DNA from: Roseburia hominis
GTDB taxonomy: Bacteria; Bacillota; Clostridia; Lachnospirales; Lachnospiraceae
DNA: 64,000 nt
Direction: 5' to 3'
Assembly (NCBI RefSeq): GCF_021531695.1
Contig: NZ_JADYUI010000005.1
Location: 102,525 to 166,524 of the forward strand
Each line of letters starts with the position of its first letter. The first letter of the stretch is position 1. A program made the position numbers and the translations under genes. Positions 54,588 to 64,000 of the stretch are shown here, piece after piece. Below the pieces are notes generated by a model. The model searched no databases and was not told the DNA's origin. It saw only the letters and a list, made by a program, of their open reading frames with translations.

Positions 54588-56906
54588 ATGAGTAAAATAT
54601 TTAAAAATTTGATTCCTTATTGGAAATCAGTAATAATGATTCTTTTATTACTGTTTGTGCAGGCATGGTGCGATTTATCGCTGCCACAATACACATCTGA
54701 TATCATTGACGTTGGAATTCAAAATAAGGGAATTGAACATGTCCTTCCGGAATCCGTAACGAGCAATGAGTATTCTCTCGCAGAATTATTTATGACAACA
54801 GAAGAAAAGAATCTGTGGGAAGATTCCTACGAAAAAAATAACGAAACATATGAAAGAAAAGCTCTTACCAAAGACGAATTAGAAAAAGCGGACGACACCC
54901 TTGCCTTACCATTGGCATTGGCCTATCAAATGTTAGCCGTAGACGAAGATACCTTTAAAGAAACAATGGCAGAGCAGATGGGAACAGATGTAAGCACACT
55001 AAAAGATATCACCGTAGAACAAATCGGTCAGCAGATGGGGATTCCGCTTACTACTTTCGAAAGAGAAAAAGAAGATGATGATGGCAATACGACAACCGTC
55101 ACCTGCGTTGATATGCGAGTTTTATTTCAGGCATTGCTTTCAAATGGCATGATGCCGCAAGACAGCATCACTGCTATCCGCGATGAGATGGAAACATCCA
55201 TGGAAACCGTTGGTGATACCATGCTAAAATCGGTAGGGCTTGCATATGCCACCCAATGCGATAAAGATGCCGGTGTAGACCTCGAACATATTCAGACAAA
55301 TTACCTTTGGATGGAAGGTGCTAAAATGGTCGGTCTCGCACTTATCATGGGTGTTACAACCGTTTTGGTCGGCTTTTTTGCTTCCAGAGTAGGTGCCGGT
55401 GTTGGTCGGGATCTGCGCAGTTCCTTATTCAAAAAAGTCGTTGGATTTTCCAATGCAGAGATGGATCAGTTCTCTACTGCATCTCTTATCACCAGAACAA
55501 CAAATGATGTTCAGCAGATACAGATGGTTACCGTCATGCTGCTTCGTATGGTAATGTATGCTCCGGTTCTTGGCGTCGGCGGTATTCTTAAGGTATATCA
55601 GACCAAAGCCGGAATGGGCTGGGTGATTGCATTTGCCGTATTACTGATTATCGGTCTTGTCGCAGTCCTTATGGCAGTTGCCATGCCGAAATTTAAGCTG
55701 ATGCAAAAATTAGTGGATGCCGTAAACCTCGTAGCAAGAGAAATCCTTACCGGTATTTCCGTTATTCGTGCGTTCGGCAGAGAAAAAACGGAAGAAGAAC
55801 GTTTTGATGATGCTAACCAGAAACTGACAAAAACAATGCTATTTACCAACCGTGTCATGACACTTATGATGCCTTGCATGATGATGATCATGTATGGACT
55901 TACAGTTCTCATTGTCTGGGTTGGTGCACATAAAATTGATGATGGTGTACTTCAGGTCGGTGCGATGACAGCATTTATTACCTATGCAATGTTAATTGTA
56001 ATGTCATTCCTTATGCTTACCATGATGTCCATTATGTTACCAAGAGCAGGTGTTGCAGCAAATCGTATTGATGAAGTATTAAAAACACATTCCTCCATTG
56101 AAGATAAAGAAAATCCAAAAGCTTTGGATACTCATAACGGAAAATTAGTATTTTCTCATGTGAATTTCCGTTATCCGGGAGCGGAAGAAGATGTCTTGGA
56201 AGATATTGATTTTGTAGCAGAACCTGGAAAAACAACAGCAATTATCGGAAGTACCGGTTGTGGTAAATCAACCTTAGTCAACCTGATTCCGCGTCTGTAT
56301 GATGTATCCGCAGGTTCCATCACGCTTGACGGAAAAGATATCCGAGACATCACAATGAAAGAATTACGTGAAGAAATCGGATTTGTTCCTCAAAAGGGCG
56401 TACTGTTTTCCGGTACAATCGCAAGTAATCTGAGATTTGGCAGAAAAGATGCAACCGACGAAGAAATAAAAGAAGCAGCAGAAATTGCACAGGCAACTGA
56501 ATTCATCGAGGCAAAACACGATAAATATCAAAGTGCCATTTCACAGGGCGGTACCAATGTTTCCGGTGGTCAGAAACAACGTTTATCTATTGCAAGAGCA
56601 ATTGCAAAGAATCCGAAAATTTTTGTATTTGATGACAGTTTCTCTGCTCTTGATTTGAAAACAGATGCAGCATTGCGAAAAGCATTGGCTGATAAAGTAA
56701 AAGACAGCACAGTCATTATCGTAGCACAGCGAATTAGTACCATTCTCCATGCCGATCAGATTTTAGTATTAGATGATGGTCAGATTGTAGGAAAGGGTAC
56801 ACACGAAGAATTATTAAAGACTTGTGATGTTTACAAACAAATCGCAAGCTCACAGCTTTCCGCAAAGGAACTTGGATTAGATGAAAGCAGAAAGGAGGAA
56901 GCATAA
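54588..56906 (+). CDS. heterodimeric ABC multidrug exporter, degenerate-site subunit
   Basis: A 772-residue half transporter (TMD plus NBD). TM1 is at about 14-33. It is followed by an unusual extracytoplasmic insertion of about 190 acidic residues before TM2 near 245. The NBD is at about 510-760: Walker A GSTGCGKST, signature VSGGQKQR, Walker B IFVFDDSFSALD. The catalytic Glu after Walker B is Asp, so its own ATP site is degenerate. It pairs with the next gene, as in LmrCD and BmrCD. The start codon of the partner overlaps this stop. Confidence 0.9.
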   Translation: MSKIFKNLIPYWKSVIMILLLLFVQAWCDLSLPQYTSDIIDVGIQNKGIEHVLPESVTSNEYSLAELFMTTEEKNLWEDSYEKNNETYERKALTKDELEKADDTLALPLALAYQMLAVDEDTFKETMAEQMGTDVSTLKDITVEQIGQQMGIPLTTFEREKEDDDGNTTTVTCVDMRVLFQALLSNGMMPQDSITAIRDEMETSMETVGDTMLKSVGLAYATQCDKDAGVDLEHIQTNYLWMEGAKMVGLALIMGVTTVLVGFFASRVGAGVGRDLRSSLFKKVVGFSNAEMDQFSTASLITRTTNDVQQIQMVTVMLLRMVMYAPVLGVGGILKVYQTKAGMGWVIAFAVLLIIGLVAVLMAVAMPKFKLMQKLVDAVNLVAREILTGISVIRAFGREKTEEERFDDANQKLTKTMLFTNRVMTLMMPCMMMIMYGLTVLIVWVGAHKIDDGVLQVGAMTAFITYAMLIVMSFLMLTMMSIMLPRAGVAANRIDEVLKTHSSIEDKENPKALDTHNGKLVFSHVNFRYPGAEEDVLEDIDFVAEPGKTTAIIGSTGCGKSTLVNLIPRLYDVSAGSITLDGKDIRDITMKELREEIGFVPQKGVLFSGTIASNLRFGRKDATDEEIKEAAEIAQATEFIEAKHDKYQSAISQGGTNVSGGQKQRLSIARAIAKNPKIFVFDDSFSALDLKTDAALRKALADKVKDSTVIIVAQRISTILHADQILVLDDGQIVGKGTHEELLKTCDVYKQIASSQLSAKELGLDESRKEEA

Positions 56907-58747
56907 TGAGTGAAACAAATACAAAACCACGTCGTGGACCAATGGGACACGGGCACGGAATGGGTCCGGGAGAGAAACCAAAAGATTTTAAGAATTCCAT
57001 CAAAAAGTTGCTTGCTTATATCGGAAAATACAAAATCGGAATTCTATTTGTTGCAATTTTCGCAATAGTCGGAACCATATTTAATGTGGCAGGACCAAAA
57101 GTATTAGGGCAGGCAACCACTACTCTGGCAGAAGGACTTACAAATAAAATTTCAGGTACCGGTGGAATTGATTTTGAAAAAATCGGACAGATTCTCTTAT
57201 TTGTACTGGCAATGTATGCCATCGGATGTATTTTTAATTTCTTACAGGGCTGGATTATGACCGGAATCACACAAAAGGTCTGCTATCGCCTGAGAAAAGA
57301 AATCTCCGAAAAAATCAACCGTATGCCAATGAAATACTTTGAAAGCCGCACATACGGAGAAGTTTTATCACGCATTACCAATGATGTTGATACGTTGGGC
57401 CAGGGATTAAACCAGAGTATTACGCAGATTATTACATCCGTTTCCACAATGATCGGTGTACTTGTCATGATGCTTAGCATTTCCCCGCTTATGACCTTAA
57501 TTACCGTTATCATTCTTCCGGTTTCTATGGGACTGATTTCTTTTGTCGTAAAGAAATCCCAGAAGTACTTTAAGCAGCAACAGGAATATTTAGGTCATAT
57601 CAACGGACAGGTGGAAGAAGTTTATTCCGGTCATACAGTAATCAAAGTATACAATAAAGAAGAAGAAACCTTAAAAGACTTCAATGATACGAATAAAGTA
57701 CTTTATGATTCTGCGTGGAAATCACAGTTTTTATCCGGTATGATGCAGCCGATTATGATGTTTGTCGGAAACTTAGGTTATGCGGCAGTAGCATTATCCG
57801 GTGGACTCCTTGCCATCAAAGGAACCATTACCATCGGTGATATTCAGGCATTTATCCAGTATGTGAAAAATTTCACACAGCCGATTACCCAGATTGCACA
57901 GGTTACAAACATGGTACAGTCCATGACAGCAGCTTCCGAACGTGTCTTTGAATTTTTAAACGAAGAAGAAGAGGAACTTGTTGCAGAACATCCGGTACAG
58001 TTAGATAAAATCGAAGGAGCCGTAAGCTTTAAACATGTTCAGTTCGGTTACAAAGAAGACCAGACGATTATCCATGATTTTTCAACCGATGTAAAACCTG
58101 GTCAGAAAATTGCCATTGTAGGACCAACCGGTGCCGGAAAAACAACGATGGTGAAGCTCTTAATGCGTTTTTATGATGTAAATAAGGGCGAAATCACATT
58201 AGACGGACATAATATTAAAGATTTTAACCGTCATGATTTAAGAGATGCTTTTGGTATGGTTCTACAGGATACCTGGTTGTTCAAAGGAACTATTATGGAA
58301 AATATCCGTTACGGACGTCTTGATGCAACCGATGAAGAAGTGATTGAAGCTGCAAAAGCTGCACATGCCCATCATTTTATCCAGACATTGCCGGGTGGCT
58401 ATCAGATGGAATTAAATGAGGATGCAAGTAATGTATCTCAGGGACAAAAACAGCTTCTTACCATTGCAAGAGCAATTTTGGCAGACAGTCCGGTCATGAT
58501 TCTGGATGAAGCAACCTCATCCGTAGATACCAGAACAGAAATCAGAATCCAGAAAGCAATGGATAACTTGATGGAAGGCCGAACCAGCTTTATCATTGCA
58601 CACCGGCTTTCTACCATAAAAAATGCGGATTTGATTCTCGTTATGAAAGACGGAGATATTATCGAGCAGGGAAATCACGAAGAGTTACTTGCAAAAAATG
58701 GATTTTATGCTGATTTATACAATTCTCAGTTTGAAGAAGCTTCCTAA
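56906..58747 (+). CDS. heterodimeric ABC multidrug exporter, second subunit
   Basis: A 613-residue half transporter. A Gly/His-rich cytoplasmic start (RRGPMGHGHGMGPGEKP) precedes the TMD (about 35-325) and NBD (about 370-605). Walker A GPTGAGKTT and Walker B VMILDEATSSVD, with catalytic Glu, are canonical. The signature is VSQGQKQL, with Gln in place of the first Gly of LSGGQ. The altered signature would face the degenerate Walker site of its partner, giving one active and one inactive ATP site. A terminator follows. Confidence 0.92.
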   Translation: MSETNTKPRRGPMGHGHGMGPGEKPKDFKNSIKKLLAYIGKYKIGILFVAIFAIVGTIFNVAGPKVLGQATTTLAEGLTNKISGTGGIDFEKIGQILLFVLAMYAIGCIFNFLQGWIMTGITQKVCYRLRKEISEKINRMPMKYFESRTYGEVLSRITNDVDTLGQGLNQSITQIITSVSTMIGVLVMMLSISPLMTLITVIILPVSMGLISFVVKKSQKYFKQQQEYLGHINGQVEEVYSGHTVIKVYNKEEETLKDFNDTNKVLYDSAWKSQFLSGMMQPIMMFVGNLGYAAVALSGGLLAIKGTITIGDIQAFIQYVKNFTQPITQIAQVTNMVQSMTAASERVFEFLNEEEEELVAEHPVQLDKIEGAVSFKHVQFGYKEDQTIIHDFSTDVKPGQKIAIVGPTGAGKTTMVKLLMRFYDVNKGEITLDGHNIKDFNRHDLRDAFGMVLQDTWLFKGTIMENIRYGRLDATDEEVIEAAKAAHAHHFIQTLPGGYQMELNEDASNVSQGQKQLLTIARAILADSPVMILDEATSSVDTRTEIRIQKAMDNLMEGRTSFIIAHRLSTIKNADLILVMKDGDIIEQGNHEELLAKNGFYADLYNSQFEEAS

Positions 58748-58765
58748 ATTATAATTAATATGAAA

Positions 58766-58818
58766 AATGCTCTTTTGCTTGTGTTATACGAAAAAGCACA
58801 GCAAAAGAGTATTTTTTG
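58766..58818 (+). terminator. terminator of MarR-exporter operon
   Basis: CTCTTTTGC (58770-58778) pairs with GCAAAAGAG (58801-58809), with outer AT pairs, followed by six T in TATTTTTTG. Confidence 0.85.
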
Positions 58819-58915
58819 TGTTATAATAAATTCGAATAATTATGGATAATTATAAGTTTCGCTCTTTCGATTCCTCGCAGAGCAATAGATTGTATGGAAG
58901 ATTGGAGGAAATAGC

Positions 58916-61633
58916 ATGATTCTGTTACGGGCAAATGCGCAATTACATGAAGTATTTACGCGTTTGATTCAGACAATGAAAATAAATGTAAAATGGACCG
59001 ACCTTTTTGCTGTGATTGATAATTATTTAATCTTGCAGGGAGAAGTGCGGTCTTTATTCTTTAATTTTGAAAACCGTAAAGCTGTTACCAACATCATTGA
59101 TCTTCCCATAAAAGAAGATAAAATCGTAGAAATCGGTGATAATGCAATACTTCCCAATGTAATTAATATGGTACTCTATGCATTTGGAAAATGGAATTCC
59201 ATAGAAGGCATCCGCGTGGAAAAAGACTATGCAAGTCTTGACACTCTTTTTACCGATATCTTAAAAGAACTTCATATCAAACCGGATTTTAACAATGTAA
59301 ATTATCGTTTTTATAAAGATGGAATTCGGCTGACCTATGAAGATGTGGTTCAATATGCAATTGAATTTAAACCGGAAACTGAATTACGGGAAGACGAAGA
59401 AAACGAAGAAGCCATAGGATTATGGCATAAAATGTGCTGGAAGAAAAGAATTTTTTCTTTTCATAAAGAAGATGTTACTATCCAAAAGCGTATGTCAGAA
59501 CGAATTGGAAATAATTTTTATATGGTTGGTTATCATTGTCCCATATGTAATGAAAAACTACACATGGTCGTATATCCGCCGGAGAAAGAGCCTTCCATTG
59601 AGACAGAAGATGGCGGTGTTTACCTGGCTCGCGCTTATACCTGCACGCATTGCAACTGTTTTTATACTCCATATCCGGAAAAACTGTTAGCCGAAGGAGA
59701 TGTTTATTTCCTTGATTTTGATGCAGATGCCAAAGCCTATGAAGACTATCTGGAACTGCTTGGTAATCGTGGAGAACACATTTCCAATTATAATTTTAAC
59801 CAATTTGTGAATGCGAAGAAGCAAAATGCAGAACAAACTCGTGATAAAGAAGATATGTATGATATGGAAGATGCAGAAAATGCAGAAGATATAGATGATA
59901 TAAAAGATATGCGCCAAAAATCTCCTGTTTTATCTTCATCGCCTTTAAAATCCGCGAACAAAACCTCTGCTGAAGCCACACAAATAACCCAGAAGCATGT
60001 TTCAACACTTTCCCCGAAAGAAAAAGAAAACTTGGAGGAAATTGCTGAGAAAATGGAGTCTCTTTCCGATTCCGAAGTGATACGCCTTGCAGAAAAGATA
60101 GACGAAGGATTTTATCCACCGAAATCTGTTGCATGGTTTGAGCAAAATAAAAAACCTCTTTTGCAAAAACGACTACAAAAAATCCAAAAAGAAAACCCTT
60201 CTTTTTCAAATAGCCAAAAAACAGAGAAAGCAGAAGACTTTAATTCAAAAGAGTTTGCCCCAAAGGAAACAGATGCCGAAAAGCAACGTGAACGTTATCA
60301 GGCAAAACTTAATGTGCTTCCCCGCCTGTCTGATATGCAAATCAGGGACCTAAAATCCCAGATAAAGAACGATAAAACGCTTTCAGAAGAGGAAAAACGA
60401 GCTTATTTTTCACAAATCGAAGACGAAGTAAAGCGGAAACAATTTGAAATTTTAAAGAAAAAAACAGACCAATGTCAGGACAAAAATTATGCTTATTTAT
60501 CCCATATGGTCGATGAAGTAAATACTGCCAATCTGACACCGGAACAAAAAGATATCTTATTAAAACCTTTACTGTCTGCCAAAATAAAACGTGCCCAAAA
60601 AGAAGTTGACGGTTTACTAAAACAACTTTCTTCTAATATCGACCGCAAAAAATACCGGTCATTACAGGAACGCTTAAAAGAATATAAGGAAATCGATACT
60701 TCTTCTTACACAAAAGAATTTGACGAAGCATTTGATAAAGCAGAGCGCCAGGAAATCGCAAATATTGTTAATCGTGCAAGAAAAATAGAACGTTCCGACT
60801 ACACAGATTTGCTGAATCGTTTAGAGAAAGAAGAGTTCTCAAAAGACCTATTAAAACCCTATCAGGATAAAATCATAGAAAGAATAAAAGAAATCGATAA
60901 AAAAGCCATTGACGAATTGCTTCCCGGTGCATCAATGACATTTGATGAGGGCGCCAAGGCTTATGATGCCATTGCAAATGGAATGTTTTTACCTGAACTA
61001 AAGACAAATGCACTCGAAATGTTGGATAAACGTTTACGTAAGATAAAAGCAGATGAATGCGAACAGTTAGCTTTGAAATTTCAAAGCATGCTAAAGGAAA
61101 AAATAGGAGAAAATGAACGGATTTTCTATTATCCGGCAAGAAAAATCCTGCTTGGCGAAGCAGATGCCACTGAAAAGGAACGTTTTGACACGGCAATGAC
61201 CATTTTTGCCGCAGACAAAGAAAACTATGAATTACCCATTGTCTTATTCGACACCTCAAAAAACAAAGACGGACGGGAGGGCATTTTATTATCCCCGGAT
61301 CATATCTTTTTTGGAAGCCGTTTTGATGCCGGAACCATTCCGGTTGCTGCAATCACAAAAATAGAAATAAAAACCGGTCTCTTAAATAAGGGACTTTATG
61401 TAACACAAAAAAATGGAGCAAAAACAAAATTGCATTATGTCGTAAATAATCATGAGGCAATGGATTTTACAGAATGCTTTGATGAATTTATTACCTATTT
61501 AAAAGAAAAACCGGAATCCAGAAAGATTGAATATCTTGCAAAAGAAAAGCATGAAACCATCTGCTGCCTACGCTGCGGATGCGTTTACCAGGTGGGAAAT
61601 ACCTGCCCAAAATGCGGCTATAAAAACAACTAA
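58916..61633 (+). CDS. large cytoplasmic zinc-ribbon protein of unknown function
   Basis: A 905-residue protein I do not recognise. No signal peptide or TM is seen. Residues 1-170 form a mixed alpha/beta domain. A zinc ribbon is at about 207-250 (CPIC ... CTHC). A charged low-complexity region is at about 300-360, then helical, Glu/Lys-rich repeats to about 730. A PH-like beta domain is at about 770-875 (GILLSPDHIFFGSRFDAG, GLLNKGLYVTQKNG). A second zinc ribbon closes the protein (CLRCGCVYQVGNTCPKCGY). GGAGG precedes the ATG. The third ABC exporter gene follows after 12 bases, so the two are co-transcribed. Confidence 0.75.
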   Translation: MILLRANAQLHEVFTRLIQTMKINVKWTDLFAVIDNYLILQGEVRSLFFNFENRKAVTNIIDLPIKEDKIVEIGDNAILPNVINMVLYAFGKWNSIEGIRVEKDYASLDTLFTDILKELHIKPDFNNVNYRFYKDGIRLTYEDVVQYAIEFKPETELREDEENEEAIGLWHKMCWKKRIFSFHKEDVTIQKRMSERIGNNFYMVGYHCPICNEKLHMVVYPPEKEPSIETEDGGVYLARAYTCTHCNCFYTPYPEKLLAEGDVYFLDFDADAKAYEDYLELLGNRGEHISNYNFNQFVNAKKQNAEQTRDKEDMYDMEDAENAEDIDDIKDMRQKSPVLSSSPLKSANKTSAEATQITQKHVSTLSPKEKENLEEIAEKMESLSDSEVIRLAEKIDEGFYPPKSVAWFEQNKKPLLQKRLQKIQKENPSFSNSQKTEKAEDFNSKEFAPKETDAEKQRERYQAKLNVLPRLSDMQIRDLKSQIKNDKTLSEEEKRAYFSQIEDEVKRKQFEILKKKTDQCQDKNYAYLSHMVDEVNTANLTPEQKDILLKPLLSAKIKRAQKEVDGLLKQLSSNIDRKKYRSLQERLKEYKEIDTSSYTKEFDEAFDKAERQEIANIVNRARKIERSDYTDLLNRLEKEEFSKDLLKPYQDKIIERIKEIDKKAIDELLPGASMTFDEGAKAYDAIANGMFLPELKTNALEMLDKRLRKIKADECEQLALKFQSMLKEKIGENERIFYYPARKILLGEADATEKERFDTAMTIFAADKENYELPIVLFDTSKNKDGREGILLSPDHIFFGSRFDAGTIPVAAITKIEIKTGLLNKGLYVTQKNGAKTKLHYVVNNHEAMDFTECFDEFITYLKEKPESRKIEYLAKEKHETICCLRCGCVYQVGNTCPKCGYKNN

Positions 61634-61645
61634 CAGGAGGACATC

Positions 61646-63388
61646 ATGAAAGAAAACTTAAAAAAAATGATTTCGTATTATAAACCATATCGCAAAGTAT
61701 TTTACGCGGATATGTTTTTTGCAATTTTAGCAGCGGCAATCGCATTAAGCCTGCCGCTTATTATCCGTTATATTACATCTACCATTGTTTATCTGGAACC
61801 GAACATTGCATTAAAAAAGATTGCAGGGCTTGCAGTTGTTTTATTCGTATTACTTCTAATTCAGTGCTATGCCAAATTTTATATTACAAATAATGGGCAT
61901 GTAATGGGCGCACAGATTGAATATGACATGCGTGCCGAAATTTTTTCCCATTACCAGAAATTATCCTTTTCCTTTTATGATAATCAAAAAGTCGGGCAGT
62001 TAATGTCCCGCATTACATCCGATTTATTCGATATCAGTGAATTGATGCACCATGGTCCGGAAAACCTTGTAATTTCCATAATCAAAATTTTGGGCGCATT
62101 TATTATTTTAATGTGCATTAATCCGATTCTTGCCATTGCCGCCTTTGCACTGATTCCTGTCATGATTGTCTATGCTGTTTATTTCAACAAAAAAATGGAA
62201 CGCGCCTTTCGTAGAAATCGTGAAAAAATCGCAGATATCAACAGCCAGATTGAAGATAATCTCGCCGGAATCCGTGTCGTAAAATCTTTTAGCAACGAAG
62301 ACATGGAGCGCAAAAAATTTAAAATCGGAAATGACGGATTTTTAGATGCCAAAAAGGACAGCTATTTTTATATGGGCGGTTATCATGCCGGTCTTGAAAC
62401 ATTTACAACCATGATACAGGTTGTTGTCTTGTTAGTCGGAGCCGTCTGTCTTACGAAAAATCTTGTGACCATTAACGATCTTGTCACATTCCTTTTATAT
62501 ATCAGTGTCTTTACCGATCCGGTGCGTGTATTGATTGATTTTACGGAAATGTTTCAAAATGGCTATACCGGCTTTGAGCGTTTTATGGAAATCCTTGCAA
62601 TTGAACCGGATATTAAAGACGCAGATGATGCCGTAGAATTGAAAAATGTAAAAGGTGATATCACCTTTGAGAATGTTTCTTTTTGTTATGAAGACAGTAC
62701 CGAACCGGTTCTTAGTAATATCAATCTGAACGTAAAAGCAGGTTCGTACATGGCGCTTGTTGGTTCCTCCGGTGCCGGGAAAAGTACGTTATGTTCCTTA
62801 ATTCCACGTTTTTATGATGTTACAGACGGCTCCATTAAAATCGACGGAAAGGATATCCGTTCCGTTACATTAAAAAGCCTGAGAAATCAGATTGGTATCG
62901 TACAGCAGGATGTTTATCTGTTTGTAGGAACCGTCTTTGACAATATCCGCTATGGGAAACCGGACGCTACAAAAGAAGAGGTCATTGAGGCGGCAAAAAA
63001 TGCCAATGCACATGACTTTATCATGTCGTTACCAAATGGATATGAAACAGATATCGGACAGCGTGGAATCAAATTATCCGGCGGTCAGAAGCAACGCCTT
63101 TCCATTGCAAGAGTCTTTTTAAAGAATCCACCAATTTTGATTTTTGATGAAGCAACCTCTGCACTGGATAACGAAAGCGAAAAAGTCGTTCAGGAGTCTT
63201 TGGAAACTTTGGCAAAAAACAGAACAACTTTTGTCATTGCACACCGACTTTCTACCATAAAAAATGCCGAAAAAATATTAGTTCTCACAGAAAACGGAAT
63301 TGAAGAAGAGGGAACGCATGAACAATTATTAGAACAGGGCGGTATTTATGAAAAACTCTATATGATGCAGTTTGCGGAAAAGCCTTAA
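61646..63388 (+). CDS. ABC exporter (MsbA-type half transporter)
   Basis: A 580-residue half transporter. Six TMs lie at about 15-310, and an NBD at about 335-575 has Walker A GSSGAGKST, signature LSGGQKQR, Walker B ILIFDEATSALD and H-loop IAHRLSTI, all canonical. It can therefore work as a homodimer, unlike the pair at 54588-58747. AGGAGG precedes the ATG. It is co-transcribed with the 905-residue zinc-ribbon protein; the substrate is unknown. Confidence 0.93.
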   Translation: MKENLKKMISYYKPYRKVFYADMFFAILAAAIALSLPLIIRYITSTIVYLEPNIALKKIAGLAVVLFVLLLIQCYAKFYITNNGHVMGAQIEYDMRAEIFSHYQKLSFSFYDNQKVGQLMSRITSDLFDISELMHHGPENLVISIIKILGAFIILMCINPILAIAAFALIPVMIVYAVYFNKKMERAFRRNREKIADINSQIEDNLAGIRVVKSFSNEDMERKKFKIGNDGFLDAKKDSYFYMGGYHAGLETFTTMIQVVVLLVGAVCLTKNLVTINDLVTFLLYISVFTDPVRVLIDFTEMFQNGYTGFERFMEILAIEPDIKDADDAVELKNVKGDITFENVSFCYEDSTEPVLSNINLNVKAGSYMALVGSSGAGKSTLCSLIPRFYDVTDGSIKIDGKDIRSVTLKSLRNQIGIVQQDVYLFVGTVFDNIRYGKPDATKEEVIEAAKNANAHDFIMSLPNGYETDIGQRGIKLSGGQKQRLSIARVFLKNPPILIFDEATSALDNESEKVVQESLETLAKNRTTFVIAHRLSTIKNAEKILVLTENGIEEEGTHEQLLEQGGIYEKLYMMQFAEKP

Positions 63389-63525
63389 CAACAAGCCAGT
63401 GGAGTTTTGACCAGTTTGGACGCAAGGTATACTTCCAGGCAAACGGATTTCTTGCAAAAGGAACCTTGTTTGACGGCTCAAGATATTACAACATGGATGA
63501 AAATGATGGGCATTTAATTGACTAA
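63388..63525 (+). pseudogene. remnant of a cell-wall-binding repeat protein
   Basis: The frame from 63388 reads WSFDQFGRKVYFQANG, then LAKGTLFDGSRYYNMDENDG, before a stop at 63525. This is the pattern of aromatic/Gly cell-wall-binding (choline-binding-like) repeats. It has no start codon, overlaps the stop of the ABC gene and is only 45 codons long, so it is the tail of a lost surface protein. Confidence 0.6.
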
Positions 63526-63590
63526 TCCAAGTCGGCAGGTTTTATATCGTTATATTATGTTACTTACAATTCAAAGGATTCAAATAAAAA

Positions 63591-63616
63591 ACAGCATCGA
63601 AAGGTGCTGTTTTTTA
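63591..63616 (+). terminator. intrinsic terminator
   Basis: ACAGCA (63591-63596) pairs with TGCTGT (63605-63610), followed by T5. It lies after the cell-wall-repeat remnant and before the truncated ATPase-like gene. Confidence 0.75.
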
Positions 63617-63710
63617 CTGTATTTGCCCAAATTTGTTATTGTTGATTTTTTGCCGGATATTCCATATACTACTAATGTGACGAATTTTGATAAGATGGGA
63701 GGAGTATGCA

Positions 63711-63974
63711 ATGTATCATCCATTACCGATTGGAATAGAAAATTTTGAGGAAATATACTCCAGGGAATTTTATTATATAGATAAAACCTTGTTGGTAAAA
63801 GAATTAATGGACAAAGGAGCAAAGGTAAGCTTATTTACCCGCCCCCGCCGGTTTGGAAAAACCCTGACATTAAGCATGCTTCAGTATTATTTCGAGGATG
63901 CCTATGATGTAAGGGGAAATAAAAAAGTGAAGTGCTATACTAAAGTTGTAACAGGAGTGGCTAATAAGATATAA
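63711..63974 (+). pseudogene. truncated AAA-ATPase-like (PF09820-type) gene
   Basis: The first 65 or so residues (PLPIGIENFEEIYSREFYYIDKT, LFTRPRRFGKTLTLSMLQYYFE) match the N-terminus of the AAA-ATPase-like/DUF1703 family common in gut anaerobes, with the phosphate-loop-like RRFGKT. Family members are about 500-600 residues. Here the match ends near codon 68, and an unrelated 20-residue tail runs to a stop at 63974. The ATG at 63711 has a good GGAGG site. It is probably a broken gene; the rest may have been deleted. Confidence 0.75.
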
Positions 63975-64000
63975 TAAATCTCATAAAGGAAAGAGGTATT

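Noticed and set aside
59796..60209. Minus-strand reading frame inside the zinc-ribbon gene
   Set aside because: Low-complexity shadow of the charged repeats on the plus strand; no start signals.

Overview
The window looks like a chromosome segment of a low-G+C, anaerobic, probably motile gut Firmicute of the Lachnospiraceae type (Roseburia / Agathobacter / Eubacterium-like). The basis is AT-rich DNA, strong AGGAGG ribosome sites, clostridial-type thiGH and nadABC-niaR operons, three chemotaxis receptors, DUF4422 and DUF5722 proteins and many ABC exporters. Genus is inferred from gene style, not from a marker gene. No tRNA, rRNA, CRISPR array, prophage or intact insertion sequence was seen.

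Layout. 1-2600: end of a thiamine-thiazole operon (thiG, thiH, TenI-like). 2791-5872: chemotaxis receptor and rRNA methyltransferase. 5923-6921: decayed restriction/defence remnants (HsdS tail, internally deleted DUF1016 nuclease gene) and an unusual G+C-rich palindromic element. 7037-10838: NAD synthesis operon nadA-nadB-nadC with its repressor niaR and two operator-like palindromes. 10968-16827: MMPL-type transporter overlapping a giant GLUG-repeat surface protein. 16809-21899: glucose PTS operon (ptsG, PRD antiterminator, HPr, Enzyme I) behind a RAT/terminator switch. 22186-24877: 2-hydroxyacid dehydrogenase and a convergent chemotaxis receptor. 25320-34766: oligopeptide-type ABC importer operon with unusually built subunits. 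34991-39329: chemotaxis receptor, trmO, MATE pump. 39338-44754: AraC regulator, LytS/LytT-type two-component system and CstA-type transporter. 44926-50151: DUF4422 protein, small hypothetical, secreted glycosidase-like DUF5722 protein, hybrid sensor kinase. 50396-53875: MacAB-type exporter. 54083-58747: MarR regulator with heterodimeric ABC exporter. 58916-63388: large zinc-ribbon protein of unknown function with a third ABC exporter. 63388-63974: remnants of a cell-wall-binding repeat protein and an AAA-ATPase-like gene.

How the genes work together. Several units carry their own control. NiaR would repress nadABC-niaR. The PRD antiterminator would open the RAT/terminator before ptsG. LytS/LytT, as in the BtsSR-BtsT system, may control cstA. 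MarR sits behind a 17-bp-arm palindrome at its own promoter. The opp-like operon and the minus-strand chemotaxis receptor have divergent promoters in one 685-bp gap, each followed by a terminator-like hairpin before the gene.

The most unusual things seen are: a peptide-binding lipoprotein whose C-terminal lobe appears to be at its N-terminus (circular permutation), with enlarged partner subunits; a three-copy MITE-like palindromic repeat whose copies are nested deletions of each other and bracket lytS-lytT; an HPr with Arg instead of Ser46; a bactofilin-like tail on the MMPL transporter; and a G+C-rich, highly foldable element upstream of nadA.
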